The notes beneath the pieces are model-generated. The model searched no databases. It had not been told where the DNA came from and worked only from the letters and a program-made list of their open reading frames with translations. From CAYRIY01 sp964424335 (GTDB lineage Bacteria > Bacillota > Limnochordia > DTU080 > RSA5), in the NCBI GenBank assembly GCA_964424335.1, contig CAYRIY010000089.1:1-14385 (forward strand): 14,385 nucleotides of DNA, in the 5' to 3' direction. Numbering within the stretch: the stretch's first letter is position 1; each line of letters starts with the position of its first letter. A program made the translations under genes and the position numbers. Below, in pieces: positions 14,373-14,385 of this stretch.

Positions 14373-14385
14373 CGGTTTGCTCCTT

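Noticed and set aside
1..14385. tRNA or rRNA genes, CRISPR arrays, insertion sequences or phage genes
   Set aside because: I looked for them on both strands and saw no clover-leaf tRNA, regularly spaced repeats, transposase or integrase motifs.

Overview
The window is a GC-rich bacterial chromosome segment. Gene families, strong AGGAGG-type ribosome binding sites and frequent GTG/TTG starts suggest a member of the Bacillota or a near relative. This assignment is inferred from gene content only. One hint against a simple monoderm is that the only extracytoplasmic solute-binding protein has a signal peptide without a lipobox cysteine.

Layout, left to right. (1) The end of a leucine biosynthesis operon: the 3' part of leuC, a gap of about 225 bp that folds into an elaborate RNA-like structure, then leuD and a 17-bp-stem terminator that appears to serve both strands. 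(2) A leftward gene for a short RelA/SpoT-like HD protein. (3) A rightward pair, a small cupin and an AI-2E/YtvI/PerM-family membrane protein. (4) A leftward LacI-family regulator that diverges, across about 210 bp rich in palindromes, from a rightward four-gene unit: ABC solute-binding protein, sulfatase 1, FAD-dependent oxidoreductase of the FAD_oxidored type, sulfatase 2. (5) A block of respiratory complex I genes: nuoI plus a 98-residue unknown reading right, converging on nuoD-nuoC-nuoB reading left.

How the parts work together. LeuC and LeuD form isopropylmalate isomerase. The LacI/SBP/sulfatase/oxidoreductase cluster looks like a substrate-inducible catabolic module for a sulfated compound, probably a sulfated sugar. 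The binding protein acts outside the membrane, while both sulfatases and the flavoprotein lack signal peptides and should act in the cytoplasm. No permease, ATPase, glycosidase or formylglycine-generating enzyme is encoded here. The second sulfatase keeps its formylglycine cysteine but differs at a metal-site position and at the conserved GKxH lysine. This module is the best candidate for an undescribed pathway. The leuC-leuD intergenic RNA is the best candidate for an unusual non-coding element. NuoB, C, D and I are parts of one complex, but nuoI is in the opposite orientation, so the usual nuoD-nuoH-nuoI order is broken.
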